64,000 nt of DNA. Source: Bradyrhizobium arachidis. Lineage in GTDB: Bacteria; Pseudomonadota; Alphaproteobacteria; Rhizobiales; Xanthobacteraceae. The notes beneath the pieces were generated by a model. That model was not told where the DNA came from and searched no databases. It worked only from the letters and a program-made list of their open reading frames with translations. The DNA lies in assembly GCF_024758505.1 (NCBI RefSeq), contig NZ_CP077970.1, positions 372,001-436,000 on the forward strand. Direction: 5' to 3'. The stretch's first letter is position 1. Each line of letters opens with the position of its first letter. The position numbers were made by a program, and so were the translations under genes. Of this stretch, positions 28,103-38,634 are shown piece by piece.

Positions 28103-29290
28103 ATGCTCTCCACCCAAAACCCCTCGTTCCGCGCGGAATATCAGGCGCAGGTCACCTCCGGCGCGATCGAGCCGGACCCGGCCCAGGCCGAGGTCGCGGA
28201 CGCCTATGCGGAGCTGGAGCAGCGGCTCGCGAACTACAAGCCCGCCCGCAAGCAGGGCTTGCTCGGCCGCCTGTTCGGCAACGGCGACAAGGGCGAGGCG
28301 CCGCGCGGCCTCTACATCCATGGCGAGGTCGGCCGCGGCAAGACCATGCTGATGGATCTGTTCTTCCAGCACTCCTCCGTCGAGCATAAGCGCCGCGCGC
28401 ATTTCCACGAATTCATGGCCGAGGTGCATGAGCGCATCTACGGCTATCGCCAGAACATCGCGCGCGGCGAGATCGCGGATGCCGACGTCATCGGGCTCAC
28501 GGCGAATGCGATCTTCGAGGAGAGCTGGCTGCTCTGCTTCGACGAATTCCACGTCACCGACATCGCAGATGCGATGATCCTGGGGCGCCTGTTCGCAAAA
28601 CTGTTCGAGCTCGGCACCGTCGTGATCGCGACGTCAAACGTCGCGCCCGACGATCTCTACAAGGGTGGCTTGAACCGCGCGTTGTTCCTTCCGTTCATCG
28701 TGCAGATCAACGATCACATGGACGTGCTGCGTCTCGACGCGCGCACCGATTTCCGGCTGGAGAAACTTCAGGGCGTGCCGATGTGGTTGACGCCGGCCGA
28801 CGGCGATGCTGACACCGCGCTCGATCGCGCCTGGGCGAAGATGACCGGTAACGCCAAGTGCAAGTCGCGCGACATTTCGATCAAAGGCCGCATCCTGCAT
28901 GTGCCGTGCTCGGCGCATGGCGTCGCGCGTTTCTCTTTCGCCGATCTCTGCCAAAAACCGCTCGCCGCATCGGACTATCTCAGGCTCGCGCACGACTATC
29001 ACACCATCCTGGTCGACCATATTCCAGTGATGGACTTTTCCGAGCGCAACGCCGCCAAGCGCTTCATCACGCTGATCGATACGCTCTATGATAACGCTGT
29101 CAAACTGATGGCGTCGGCCGAAGCCAATCCGGTGTCGCTGTATCTGGCGAGCGAAGGCAACGAGGCCAACGAGTTCAAGCGCACGTCGTCGCGCCTGATC
29201 GAAATGAGCTCGGAATCCTATCTGGCGCTGCCTCACGGCCGCAAGGATTCTACCGCCAGCGGCTCGACCAAGGGCCTGGTAGAGACTTAA
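28103..29290 (+). CDS. zapE: Cell division protein ZapE (AFG1-like ATPase)
   Basis: A 395-residue AFG1/LACE1-family AAA-like ATPase that in E. coli destabilises FtsZ polymers late in division. Walker A is GEVGRGKT at 74-81, the Walker B-like segment LLCFDEFHVTDIADAMIL follows near residue 155 and the sensor region VIATSNVAPDDLY is present. The C-terminal RLIEMSSESYL fits the family. The ATG at 28103 is used; an upstream start at 28067 would add 12 residues without homology. In Rhizobiales it commonly lies upstream of mdh, as here. Confidence 0.9.
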   Translation: MLSTQNPSFRAEYQAQVTSGAIEPDPAQAEVADAYAELEQRLANYKPARKQGLLGRLFGNGDKGEAPRGLYIHGEVGRGKTMLMDLFFQHSSVEHKRRAHFHEFMAEVHERIYGYRQNIARGEIADADVIGLTANAIFEESWLLCFDEFHVTDIADAMILGRLFAKLFELGTVVIATSNVAPDDLYKGGLNRALFLPFIVQINDHMDVLRLDARTDFRLEKLQGVPMWLTPADGDADTALDRAWAKMTGNAKCKSRDISIKGRILHVPCSAHGVARFSFADLCQKPLAASDYLRLAHDYHTILVDHIPVMDFSERNAAKRFITLIDTLYDNAVKLMASAEANPVSLYLASEGNEANEFKRTSSRLIEMSSESYLALPHGRKDSTASGSTKGLVET

Positions 29291-29313
29291 GTCCTATTTC
29301 CCGCCTGCTGCTC

Positions 29314-30515
<1,202 letters not shown>

Positions 30516-30527
30516 TCGAGACAACCG

Positions 30528-30560
30528 CGCCGAAGACCGAAAACCCGGTCTTCGGCGTTT
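30528..30560 (+). terminator. Terminator of mdh
   Basis: A 12-bp perfect stem, CGCCGAAGACCG (30528-30539) with CGGTCTTCGGCG (30546-30557), is followed by TTT. It is 12 bases past the mdh stop codon. Confidence 0.88.
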
Positions 30561-30645
30561 CCATTTCCGGCGTCCGGTCTGGCTCATCCAGGCGGGGTCC
30601 GGGTCCGGCAAGCCGGGTCTCGCGACTTTTGTCGAAGAATCCGGG

Positions 30646-30673
30646 TTGCAGTTCCTGTGGTATATGGTATGCC
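30646..30673 (+). promoter_or_regulatory. Possible sucC promoter
   Basis: TTGCAG (30646-30651) and TATGCC (30668-30673) are 16 bases apart, upstream of sucC and after the mdh terminator; an overlapping TATATG word is an alternative -10. Position and the need for a promoter after the terminator support it, but the -10 is weak. Confidence 0.3.
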
Positions 30674-30730
30674 AGCCAAAACTGAGGTGAACCCGCGAGG
30701 TCACCGCGCAAGGGTTCAGGGAGCGACCAG

Positions 30731-31927
30731 ATGAATATCCATGAGTACCAGGCCAAGGCGCTGCTCAACGAGTTCGGCGTGCCGATCTCCAAGGGCGTTC
30801 CGGTCCTGAAGCCTGCCGACGCCGAAGCCGCCGCCAAGGCGCTGCCTGGCCCGGTCTGGGTGGTCAAAAGCCAGATCCACGCGGGCGGCCGCGGCAAGGG
30901 CAAGTTCAAGGAAGCCTCGGCCGGCGACAAGGGCGGCGTGCGCATCGCCAAGTCGGCAGGGGAAGTCGCCGAGTTCGCCAAGCAGATGCTGGGCGCGACG
31001 CTCGTGACCGTGCAGACCGGCCCCGCCGGCAAGCAGGTCAACCGCCTCTACATCGAGGACGGTTCCGACATTGACAAGGAATTCTACCTCTCGATCCTGG
31101 TCGACCGCGAGACCTCGCGCGTCTCGTTCGTCGTCTCGACCGAGGGCGGCGTCAACATCGAGGACGTCGCGCACAACACGCCCGAGAAGATCGTCACCTT
31201 CTCCGTCGATCCCGCGACCGGCATCATGGGCCATCACGGTCGCACCGTCGCCAAGGCGCTGAACCTGTCGGGCGATCTCGCCAAACAGGCGGAAAAGCTC
31301 ACCGCGCAGCTCTACACGGCCTTCGTCGCCAAGGACATGTCGATGCTGGAGATCAACCCGCTCGTCGTGACCAAGCAGGGCCAGCTCCGCGTGCTCGATG
31401 CAAAGGTGTCGTTCGACGACAACGCGCTGTTCCGTCACCCCGAGGTGATGGCGCTGCGCGACGAGACCGAAGAAGACGCCAAGGAAATCGAAGCGTCGAA
31501 ATACGATCTCAACTACGTCACCCTCGACGGCAATATCGGCTGCATGGTCAACGGCGCCGGCCTCGCCATGGCGACGATGGACATCATCAAGCTCTACGGC
31601 ATGTCGCCGGCCAACTTCCTCGACGTCGGCGGCAGCGCCAGCAAGGAAAAGGTCGCGGCCGCCTTCAAGATCATCACCGCAGATCCCAACGTGAAGGGCA
31701 TCCTGGTCAACATCTTTGGTGGTATCATGAAGTGTGACGTGATCGCCGAGGGCGTCACGGCTGCCGTCCGCGAAGTCGGCCTCAGCGTGCCGCTGGTGGT
31801 CCGCCTCGAAGGCACCAATGTCGAGCTCGGCAAGAAGATCATCCGTGAATCCGGCCTCAACGTGCTGCCGGCGGACAATCTCGACGACGCCGCGCAGAAG
31901 ATCGTGAAGGCCGTCAAGGGAGGCTAG
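30731..31927 (+). CDS. sucC: Succinyl-CoA synthetase beta subunit (ADP-forming)
   Basis: SucC with SucD makes succinate and ATP from succinyl-CoA. The 398-residue protein has the N-terminal ATP-grasp domain ([34 protein letters not shown]) and the C-terminal ligase domain ([28 protein letters not shown]) with the phosphate-binding GGxA loop. The start ATG has an AGGGAGC motif just upstream. A DUF1579 gene starts 4 bases after its stop, between sucC and sucD. Confidence 0.97.
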   Translation: MNIHEYQAKALLNEFGVPISKGVPVLKPADAEAAAKALPGPVWVVKSQIHAGGRGKGKFKEASAGDKGGVRIAKSAGEVAEFAKQMLGATLVTVQTGPAGKQVNRLYIEDGSDIDKEFYLSILVDRETSRVSFVVSTEGGVNIEDVAHNTPEKIVTFSVDPATGIMGHHGRTVAKALNLSGDLAKQAEKLTAQLYTAFVAKDMSMLEINPLVVTKQGQLRVLDAKVSFDDNALFRHPEVMALRDETEEDAKEIEASKYDLNYVTLDGNIGCMVNGAGLAMATMDIIKLYGMSPANFLDVGGSASKEKVAAAFKIITADPNVKGILVNIFGGIMKCDVIAEGVTAAVREVGLSVPLVVRLEGTNVELGKKIIRESGLNVLPADNLDDAAQKIVKAVKGG

Positions 31928-31931
31928 AGCC

Positions 31932-32423
31932 ATGCCCAAGGACATGCCGAAGGACCATCTCTCTGCGTCATCTCCGCTGCCGGAGCACCAACGTCTGTCG
32001 GTGCTTTCTGGTGAATGGAATGGTGAGGAAACGGTCTTCCCGTCGCGCTGGAACGCCGGCGGGCCGGCGACCTCGCGGGTCGTCGCGCGCATGGACTTGA
32101 ATGGCTTCTACCTGATCCAGGACACCGTGCAGATGCGCGACGGCAAGGAAGTCTTCGCCACCCACGGCCTCTTCACCTACGACCGTGACGACCGGACCTA
32201 CAAATTGTTCTGGTACGACTCGCTCGGCTACACGCCGCCCTCGCCCGCCTCCGGCGGCTGGGTCGGCAAGACCCTGACGCTGGTGCGCGGCTCGCTCCGC
32301 GGCAACGCGCGCCACGTCTACGAGATCATCGACGACAATTCCTATTCGTTGAAGATCCAGTTCTCGCCGGACGCGGAAGGTTGGGCCGACGTGCTCACCG
32401 GCGTCTATCGTCGCATCCACTGA
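31932..32423 (+). CDS. DUF1579 family protein between sucC and sucD
   Basis: A 163-residue cytoplasmic protein without signal or membrane segments. It matches DUF1579: HQRLSVLSGEWNGEETVFPSRWNAGGPATSRVVARMDLNGFYLIQD, then FATHGLFTYDRDDRTYKLFWYDSLGY. The fold is expected to be a lipocalin-like beta-barrel, but no ligand is known. It starts 4 bases after sucC, with the GGGAGG that closes sucC serving as its ribosome binding site, and ends 33 bases before sucD, so it must be expressed with the synthetase subunits. A role in the TCA cycle is suggested only by position. Confidence 0.8.
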   Translation: MPKDMPKDHLSASSPLPEHQRLSVLSGEWNGEETVFPSRWNAGGPATSRVVARMDLNGFYLIQDTVQMRDGKEVFATHGLFTYDRDDRTYKLFWYDSLGYTPPSPASGGWVGKTLTLVRGSLRGNARHVYEIIDDNSYSLKIQFSPDAEGWADVLTGVYRRIH

Positions 32424-32456
32424 CCTCTCACCGTTAGAGTTCGCGAAAGAGTCCTC

Positions 32457-33341
32457 ATGTCCATCCTGATCGACAAGAACACCAAGGTCATCTGCCAGGG
32501 CTTTACCGGCAAGAACGGCACGTTCCATTCGGAGGCCGCGATTGCCTACGGCACCAAGATGGTCGGCGGCACCTCGCCGGGCAAAGGCGGTTCGACGCAT
32601 CTGGGGCTGCCGGTGTTCGACACCGTGCGCGAGGCGCGCGAGAAGACCGGTGCGGATGCGTCCGTGATCTACGTGCCGCCGCCGGGCGCGGCTGATGCGA
32701 TCTGCGAGGCGATCGACGCCGAAGTGCCGCTGATCGTCTGCATCACCGAAGGCATCCCGGTCATCGATATGGTCCGCGTGAAGCGCTCGCTCGCCGGTTC
32801 CAAGTCGCGCCTGATCGGGCCGAACTGCCCGGGCGTCATGACCGCCGGCGAATGCAAGATCGGCATCATGCCGGCCAACATCTTCAAGACCGGCAGCGTC
32901 GGCATCGTCTCCCGCTCGGGCACGCTGACCTATGAAGCCGTGTTCCAGACCTCCCAGGAGGGCCTCGGTCAGACCACCGCGGTCGGCATCGGTGGCGATC
33001 CGGTCAAGGGAACCGAGTTCATCGACGTCCTGGAGATGCTGCTTGGCGACCCCAAGACCGAGTCCATCATCATGATCGGCGAGATCGGCGGTTCCGCGGA
33101 GGAAGACGCCGCCCAGTTCCTCAAGGACGAGGCCAAGCGCGGTCGCAAGAAGCCGATGGTTGGCTTCATCGCCGGTGTTACCGCACCTCCCGGCCGCCGC
33201 ATGGGCCATGCCGGCGCGATCATCGCCGGCGGCAAGGGCGACGCCGGTTCCAAGACCGAAGCCATGAAATCGGCCGGAATCACCGTGTCTCCGTCGCCCG
33301 CGCGGCTCGGACATACGCTTGCCGAAAAATTGAAAGGCTAA
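32457..33341 (+). CDS. sucD: Succinyl-CoA synthetase alpha subunit
   Basis: SucD carries the phosphohistidine intermediate. The 294-residue product has the CoA-binding Rossmann domain ([38 protein letters not shown]) and the active-site histidine His251 in [16 protein letters not shown]. The LIGPNCPG and [11 protein letters not shown] motifs are intact. It follows sucC after the DUF1579 gene. A 135-base gap separates it from sucA. Confidence 0.97.
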   Translation: MSILIDKNTKVICQGFTGKNGTFHSEAAIAYGTKMVGGTSPGKGGSTHLGLPVFDTVREAREKTGADASVIYVPPPGAADAICEAIDAEVPLIVCITEGIPVIDMVRVKRSLAGSKSRLIGPNCPGVMTAGECKIGIMPANIFKTGSVGIVSRSGTLTYEAVFQTSQEGLGQTTAVGIGGDPVKGTEFIDVLEMLLGDPKTESIIMIGEIGGSAEEDAAQFLKDEAKRGRKKPMVGFIAGVTAPPGRRMGHAGAIIAGGKGDAGSKTEAMKSAGITVSPSPARLGHTLAEKLKG

Positions 33342-33476
33342 TTCACTTCTTCGTTGTTTTCCGGGCGAAGTTTCGCGCCAGATAGGGTAAATGGTCGCTG
33401 ACGCACCGATCCACGCCGGGGGATCGGTCGCAGCGCCGTTTTCAGGGCGCAAACAAAAATCGCCAGGAAGTTAAGT

Positions 33477-36440
33477 ATGTCTCGCCAAGACGCGAACGCA
33501 GCCTTTGCCCTCTCATCCTTTCTGCAGGGCACAAACGCCACCTACATCGACGATATCTACGCCCGCTATGAGAAGGATCCCGGCTCGGTCGATCCGGAAT
33601 GGCAGGAGTTCTTCCGGAGCCTGAAGGACCAGCCGGCCGACGTTCGCAAGAACGCCGAGGGCCCGAGCTGGGCCCGCGACAACTGGCCGGTGACGCCGCG
33701 CGACGAGCTCACCTCGGCGCTCGACGGCAACTGGGTCGAGGTCGAGAAGGCGGTCGGAGCCAAGATCGCCGCCAAGGCGAAGGTGGCCGACAAGGGCGCC
33801 GACCTCTCCTCCGCCGACGTGCTCCAGGCCACCCGCGATTCGGTGCGCGCGCTGATGCTGATCCGCGCCTACCGCATGCGCGGCCACTTCCACGCAAAAC
33901 TCGATCCGCTCGGCATCGAGGCGCCGCGCAACCGTGAAGAGCTCGACCCGCGCACCTACGGCTTCAGCGAGGCCGACTACGACCGCAAGATTTTTCTCGA
34001 TCACGTGCTCGGCCTCGAATACGGCAACCTGCGCGAGATCGTCGCGATCTGCGAGCGTACCTACTGCCAGACGCTCGGCGTCGAGTTCATGCACATCACC
34101 AACGCCGCGCAGAAGGCGTGGATCCAGGAGCGCATCGAGGGTCCGGACAAGGAGATCTCGTTCACGCCTGAAGGCCGCCGCGCCATCCTGACGAAGCTGG
34201 TCGAAGCCGAAGGCTTCGAAAAGTTCTGCGACATCAAGTTCACCGGCACCAAGCGCTTCGGCCTCGACGGCGCTGAATCGCTGATCCCCGCGCTCGAGCA
34301 GATCATCAAGCGCGGCGGCAATCTCGGCGTGAAGGAAATCGTGCTCGGCATGCCGCATCGCGGCCGCCTCAACGTGCTGACGCAGGTGATGGCCAAGTCG
34401 CATCGCGCGCTGTTCCACGAGTTCAAGGGCGGTTCGGCGAACCCCGAGGACGTCGAAGGCTCCGGCGACGTGAAGTATCACCTCGGCGCTTCCTCCGACC
34501 GCGAGTTCGACGGCAACCGGATCCATCTGTCGCTGACCGCCAACCCGTCGCATCTCGAGATCGTCGACCCTGTGGTGCTCGGCAAGGTGCGCGCCAAGCA
34601 GGACCAGCACGGCGATCCGCCGGACATGCGCATCTCCGTGCTGCCGCTGCTGCTGCACGGCGATGCCGCGTTCGCCGGCCAGGGCGTGATCTCGGAATGC
34701 TTTGCTCTGTCGGACCTGAAGGGCTACCGCACAGGCGGCTCGCTGCACTTCATCGTGAACAACCAGATCGGCTTCACCACCTATCCGCGTTACTCGCGCT
34801 CTTCGCCCTATCCGTCCGACGTCGCAAAAATGATCGACGCGCCGATCTTCCACGTCAACGGCGACGATCCGGAAGCCGTGGTGTTCGCGGCCAAGGTGGC
34901 GATCGAGTTCCGGCAGAAGTTCCACAAGCCTGTCGTCATCGACATGTTCTGTTACCGCCGCTACGGCCACAATGAGGGCGACGAGCCGGCGTTCACCCAG
35001 CCTGTGATGTACAAGCAGATCGCCTCGCATCCCTCGACGCTGACGATCTATGCCAAGCGGCTCGTCGCCGAAGGCGTGATGACCGATGGCGAGGTCGACA
35101 AGGCCAAGGCCGATTGGCGCGCCCGGCTCGATGCCGAGTTCGAGGCCGGGTCGGGCTACAAGCCGAACAAGGCCGACTGGCTCGACGGCAAGTGGTCGGG
35201 CTTCAAGATCGCCGACCAGGAAGAGGATGCGCGGCGCGGCATCACCGGCGTCGATACTGCAACGCTCAAGGACATCGGCCGCAAGATCACCAAGGTGCCG
35301 GATGGTTTCCGTGTTCACCGCACCATCCAGCGTTTCCTGGACAATCGTGCCAAGGCAATCGACAACGGCGTCGGGATCGACTGGGCGACAGGTGAGGCGC
35401 TGGCGTTCTGCTCGCTGCTCGAGGAGGGCCACCACGTGCGCCTCTCCGGGCAGGATTCGGAGCGCGGCACCTTCTCGCAGCGTCATTCGGTGCTGATCGA
35501 CCAGGAAGACGAGAGCCGCTACACGCCGTTCAATCATCTCGGCGTCGAGCAGGGACATTACGAGGTCATCAACTCGCTGCTGTCGGAAGAAGCGGTGCTC
35601 GCCTTCGAATATGGCTACTCGCTGGCCGAGCCGAATGCGCTCGCGATGTGGGAAGCCCAGTTCGGCGACTTCGCCAACGGCGCGCAGGTCGTGTTCGACC
35701 AGTTCATCTCCTCGGGCGAACGCAAATGGCTGCGCATGTCGGGCCTCGTCTGCATGCTGCCGCACGGCTATGAGGGCCAGGGCCCCGAGCATTCCTCCGC
35801 ACGCCTCGAGCGTTACCTGCAGATGTGCGCCGAAGACAACATGCAGGTGGTCTATCCGACGACGCCGTCGAACTACTTCCATGTGCTGCGGCGCCAGCTC
35901 CACCGCGAGATCCGCAAGCCGCTGATCCTGATGACGCCGAAATCGCTTCTGCGTCACAAGCGGGCGGTGTCGCGGCTCGACGAGCTCGGCAAGGACACGA
36001 CGTTCCACCGCATCCTCTACGATGACACCCAGATGCTGCCGAACGAGCCGATCAAGCTGGTGCCGGACGAGAAGATCCGCCGCATCATCCTCTGCACGGG
36101 CAAGGTCTATTACGACCTCTACGAGGAGCGCGAGAAGCGCGGCATCGACGACATCTACCTGATGCGCGTCGAGCAGCTCTATCCGGTGCCGCTCAAGGCG
36201 CTGGTTCAGGAGCTGTCGCGCTTCAAGAAGGCCGAGGTGATCTGGTGTCAGGAAGAGCCGCGCAACATGGGCGCGTGGCACTTCATCGAGCCCTATCTCG
36301 AATGGGTGCTCAACCAGGTCCACGGCGCGAGCCGGCGTCCGCGTTATGTCGGCCGCGCAGCCTCCGCCGCGACCGCGACCGGCTTGATGTCCAAGCATCA
36401 GGCTCAATTGAAGGCGTTCCTCGACGAGGCGTTGAGCTAA
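33477..36440 (+). CDS. sucA: 2-oxoglutarate dehydrogenase E1 component
   Basis: The thiamine-diphosphate E1 component decarboxylates 2-oxoglutarate. The 987-residue protein has the N-terminal E2-binding segment (FLQGTNATYIDDIYARYEKDPGSVDPEWQEFF), the thiamine-diphosphate domains (GMPHRGRLNVLTQVMAKSHRALFHEF; HVNGDDPEAVVFAAKVAIEFRQKFHKPVVIDMFCYRRYGHNEGDEPAFTQP) and the transketolase C-terminal region. The ATG follows a GGAAG motif by 7 bases. A 13-bp perfect hairpin separates it from odhB. Confidence 0.97.
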   Translation: MSRQDANAAFALSSFLQGTNATYIDDIYARYEKDPGSVDPEWQEFFRSLKDQPADVRKNAEGPSWARDNWPVTPRDELTSALDGNWVEVEKAVGAKIAAKAKVADKGADLSSADVLQATRDSVRALMLIRAYRMRGHFHAKLDPLGIEAPRNREELDPRTYGFSEADYDRKIFLDHVLGLEYGNLREIVAICERTYCQTLGVEFMHITNAAQKAWIQERIEGPDKEISFTPEGRRAILTKLVEAEGFEKFCDIKFTGTKRFGLDGAESLIPALEQIIKRGGNLGVKEIVLGMPHRGRLNVLTQVMAKSHRALFHEFKGGSANPEDVEGSGDVKYHLGASSDREFDGNRIHLSLTANPSHLEIVDPVVLGKVRAKQDQHGDPPDMRISVLPLLLHGDAAFAGQGVISECFALSDLKGYRTGGSLHFIVNNQIGFTTYPRYSRSSPYPSDVAKMIDAPIFHVNGDDPEAVVFAAKVAIEFRQKFHKPVVIDMFCYRRYGHNEGDEPAFTQPVMYKQIASHPSTLTIYAKRLVAEGVMTDGEVDKAKADWRARLDAEFEAGSGYKPNKADWLDGKWSGFKIADQEEDARRGITGVDTATLKDIGRKITKVPDGFRVHRTIQRFLDNRAKAIDNGVGIDWATGEALAFCSLLEEGHHVRLSGQDSERGTFSQRHSVLIDQEDESRYTPFNHLGVEQGHYEVINSLLSEEAVLAFEYGYSLAEPNALAMWEAQFGDFANGAQVVFDQFISSGERKWLRMSGLVCMLPHGYEGQGPEHSSARLERYLQMCAEDNMQVVYPTTPSNYFHVLRRQLHREIRKPLILMTPKSLLRHKRAVSRLDELGKDTTFHRILYDDTQMLPNEPIKLVPDEKIRRIILCTGKVYYDLYEEREKRGIDDIYLMRVEQLYPVPLKALVQELSRFKKAEVIWCQEEPRNMGAWHFIEPYLEWVLNQVHGASRRPRYVGRAASAATATGLMSKHQAQLKAFLDEALS

Positions 36441-36456
36441 ACAATTTTGGACTTGA

Positions 36457-36504
36457 GTCATCGCCCGCCGCAGTCGCGCAAGCGCGCGCAAGGCGGGCGA
36501 TGAC
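36457..36504. repeat. Palindromic element between sucA and odhB
   Basis: GTCATCGCCCGCC (36457-36469) and GGCGGGCGATGAC (36492-36504) are a perfect 13-base inverted repeat with a GCGCGC-rich loop. It is the shortest of the GTCAT-type elements and sits inside the 2-oxoglutarate dehydrogenase operon. Confidence 0.85.
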
Positions 36505-36549
36505 ATATGAAATTCACGACCGCACAGGCGATCTTTAGGGAAAAAGACC

Positions 36550-37785
36550 ATGACTGAAATTCGGGTGCCGACGCTCGGCGAATCCGTCACCGAGGCCACC
36601 ATCGGCCGCTGGTTCAAGAAGGCCGGCGAGTCCGTCGCCGTCGACGAGCCCCTGGTGGAGCTCGAGACCGACAAGGTGACCATCGAAGTGCCGGCACCAT
36701 CCGCCGGCACGCTCGGCGAGATCATCGCCAAGGACGGCGAGACCGTCGCGGTCGGCGCGCTGCTCGGCCAGATCAATGACGGCGCCGCTGCAGCCGCAGC
36801 GAAGCCTGCCGCGGCTGCCGCCAAGCCCGCTGCCGCCGCGCCGGCGCCTGCTGCTCCCGCCGCGGCCAAGGCACCGCCGGCCGATGCGCCGCTCGCGCCC
36901 TCGGTGCGAAAACTCTCGGCCGAGACCGGCATCGATGCCTCCACCGTTCCGGGCTCCGGCAAGGACGGCCGCGTCACCAAGGGCGACATGCTCGCCGCGA
37001 TCGAGCGTGCGGCGTCCGCGCCGACGCCGGTCAACCAGCCCGCCGCCTCCGTCCAGGTGCGCGCGCCGTCGCCGGCCGACGATGCCGCGCGCGAGGAGCG
37101 CGTGAAGATGACGCGGCTGCGCCAGACCATCGCGCGCCGCCTCAAGGACGTGCAGAACACCGCCGCGATGCTGACGACCTTCAACGAGGTCGACATGACC
37201 AACGTCATGGCGCTGCGCGCGCACTACAAGGATGCGTTCGAGAAGAAGCACGGCTCAAAGCTCGGCTTCATGGGCTTCTTCACCAAGGCCGTGGTGCAGG
37301 CGCTGAAGGACATCCCGGCCGTCAACGCCGAGATCGACGGCACCGACCTGATCTACAAGAACTACTACCACATCGGCGTCGCCGTCGGCACCGACAAGGG
37401 CCTGGTCGTGCCGGTGGTGCGCGATTGCGACCACAAGTCGATCGCCGACATCGAGAAGGGCATTGCCGATTTCGGCCGCCGGGCCCGCGACGGTCAGCTC
37501 AAGATCGACGAGATGCAGGGCGGCACCTTCACCATCACCAATGGCGGCATCTACGGCTCGCTGATGTCGACGCCGATCCTCAACGCGCCGCAGTCCGGCA
37601 TTCTGGGCATGCACAAGATCCAGGAGCGGCCGATGGTCGTCGGCGGCAAGATCGAGGTTCGCCCGATGATGTATCTGGCACTGTCCTACGATCACCGCGT
37701 GATCGACGGCAAGGAAGCCGTCACCTTCCTGGTTCGCGTCAAGGAGAGCCTGGAAGATCCGGCGCGGCTGGTGCTGGACCTCTGA
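36550..37785 (+). CDS. odhB: 2-oxoglutarate dehydrogenase E2 (dihydrolipoyl succinyltransferase)
   Basis: The E2 core transfers succinyl to CoA through a swinging lipoyl arm. The 411-residue protein has one lipoyl domain with Lys42 in [13 protein letters not shown], an Ala/Pro-rich linker (about 78-112), an E1/E3-binding domain ([31 protein letters not shown]) and the catalytic domain with His382 and Asp386 in [12 protein letters not shown] short-chain dehydrogenase gene follows 48 bases downstream and separates it from lpdA. Confidence 0.96.
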   Translation: MTEIRVPTLGESVTEATIGRWFKKAGESVAVDEPLVELETDKVTIEVPAPSAGTLGEIIAKDGETVAVGALLGQINDGAAAAAAKPAAAAAKPAAAAPAPAAPAAAKAPPADAPLAPSVRKLSAETGIDASTVPGSGKDGRVTKGDMLAAIERAASAPTPVNQPAASVQVRAPSPADDAAREERVKMTRLRQTIARRLKDVQNTAAMLTTFNEVDMTNVMALRAHYKDAFEKKHGSKLGFMGFFTKAVVQALKDIPAVNAEIDGTDLIYKNYYHIGVAVGTDKGLVVPVVRDCDHKSIADIEKGIADFGRRARDGQLKIDEMQGGTFTITNGGIYGSLMSTPILNAPQSGILGMHKIQERPMVVGGKIEVRPMMYLALSYDHRVIDGKEAVTFLVRVKESLEDPARLVLDL

Positions 37786-37833
37786 TCCCCCGATCAGCTG
37801 AAAGCGCCGTCGCTCGCAAGCGGCGGCGCGTGA

Positions 37834-38598
37834 ATGATGGAGACTGACGTGACGGACAAGGTCGTTGTCATCACCGGCGGCAGCCGCGGCATTGGTCGCG
37901 CGACGGCGCTTGCCGCGGCCGCGCGCGGTTTTCGCGTCGTGGTCGGCTATGCCAGCAACAAGGCGGCCGCCGATGAGGTCGTCTCGAAGATCGAGGGCAG
38001 CAACGGCAAGGCCATCGCGGTGAAATGCGATGTTGCCGAGGAGCAAGACATCCTCGCGCTGTTCGAGGCCGCCGACAAGTTCGGCACGCTGGGCGCGCTG
38101 GTCAACAATGCCGGCATTGTCGGCACCAGCGGCGTGCGGGTCGACGAGATGTCGGCCGAGCGCATCCAGCGCGTGATGGCCATCAACGTCACGGGCAGCA
38201 TGCTCTGCGCGCGCGAGGCGGTGAAGCGGATGTCGACCAAGCATGGCGGCAAGGGCGGCGTCATCGTCAATCTCTCGTCGGTCGCAGCCCGCCTCGGTGC
38301 GCCGAACACCTATGTCGACTACGCGGCCTCCAAGGGCGCGATCGATTCCTTCACCGTTGGCCTCGGCCATGAGGTTGCGGGCGAGGGCATCCGCGTCGCC
38401 GCGATCCGTCCCGGCCTGATCGACACCGAAATCCACGCCGCCGGGGGCGAGCCCGATCGCGCGCATCGTCTGGCCCATATGGTGCCGATGAAGCGCGTCG
38501 GCACGTCGGAGGAAATCGCCAACGCCATCGTCTGGCTGATGTCGGAGGATGCCTCCTACGTCACGTCGGCCATTCTCGATGTGTCCGGCGGGCGCTGA
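37834..38598 (+). CDS. Short-chain dehydrogenase/reductase between odhB and lpdA
   Basis: A 254-residue classical SDR oxidoreductase. The cofactor loop TGGSRGIG is at 14-21, the NNAGIVG motif follows, and the catalytic Ser-Tyr-Lys set is seen in NLSSVAARLG and YVDYAASKGA. It resembles glucose-1-dehydrogenase-like and 3-oxoacyl reductase-like SDRs; the substrate is unknown. It lies inside the odhB-lpdA unit on the same strand, 36 bases before lpdA. Starts at 37834 or 37837 (ATGATG) are equally possible. The location is odd for a lone SDR and is noted as a finding. Confidence 0.9.
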   Translation: MMETDVTDKVVVITGGSRGIGRATALAAAARGFRVVVGYASNKAAADEVVSKIEGSNGKAIAVKCDVAEEQDILALFEAADKFGTLGALVNNAGIVGTSGVRVDEMSAERIQRVMAINVTGSMLCAREAVKRMSTKHGGKGGVIVNLSSVAARLGAPNTYVDYAASKGAIDSFTVGLGHEVAGEGIRVAAIRPGLIDTEIHAAGGEPDRAHRLAHMVPMKRVGTSEEIANAIVWLMSEDASYVTSAILDVSGGR

Positions 38599-38634
38599 CA
38601 CATCTCACCACTGATACCCACAGGACTTCTTCTC

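Noticed and set aside
30716..33452. Two long minus-strand frames opposite sucC, the DUF1579 gene and sucD
   Set aside because: They cover three genes with good homology and ribosome sites, and have the same shadow composition.
33513..37208. A 1231-codon open frame on the minus strand opposite sucA and odhB
   Set aside because: It is antisense to two certain genes over its full length, rich in Ala/Arg/Leu/His as expected for the complement of high-G+C codons, and resembles no protein family.
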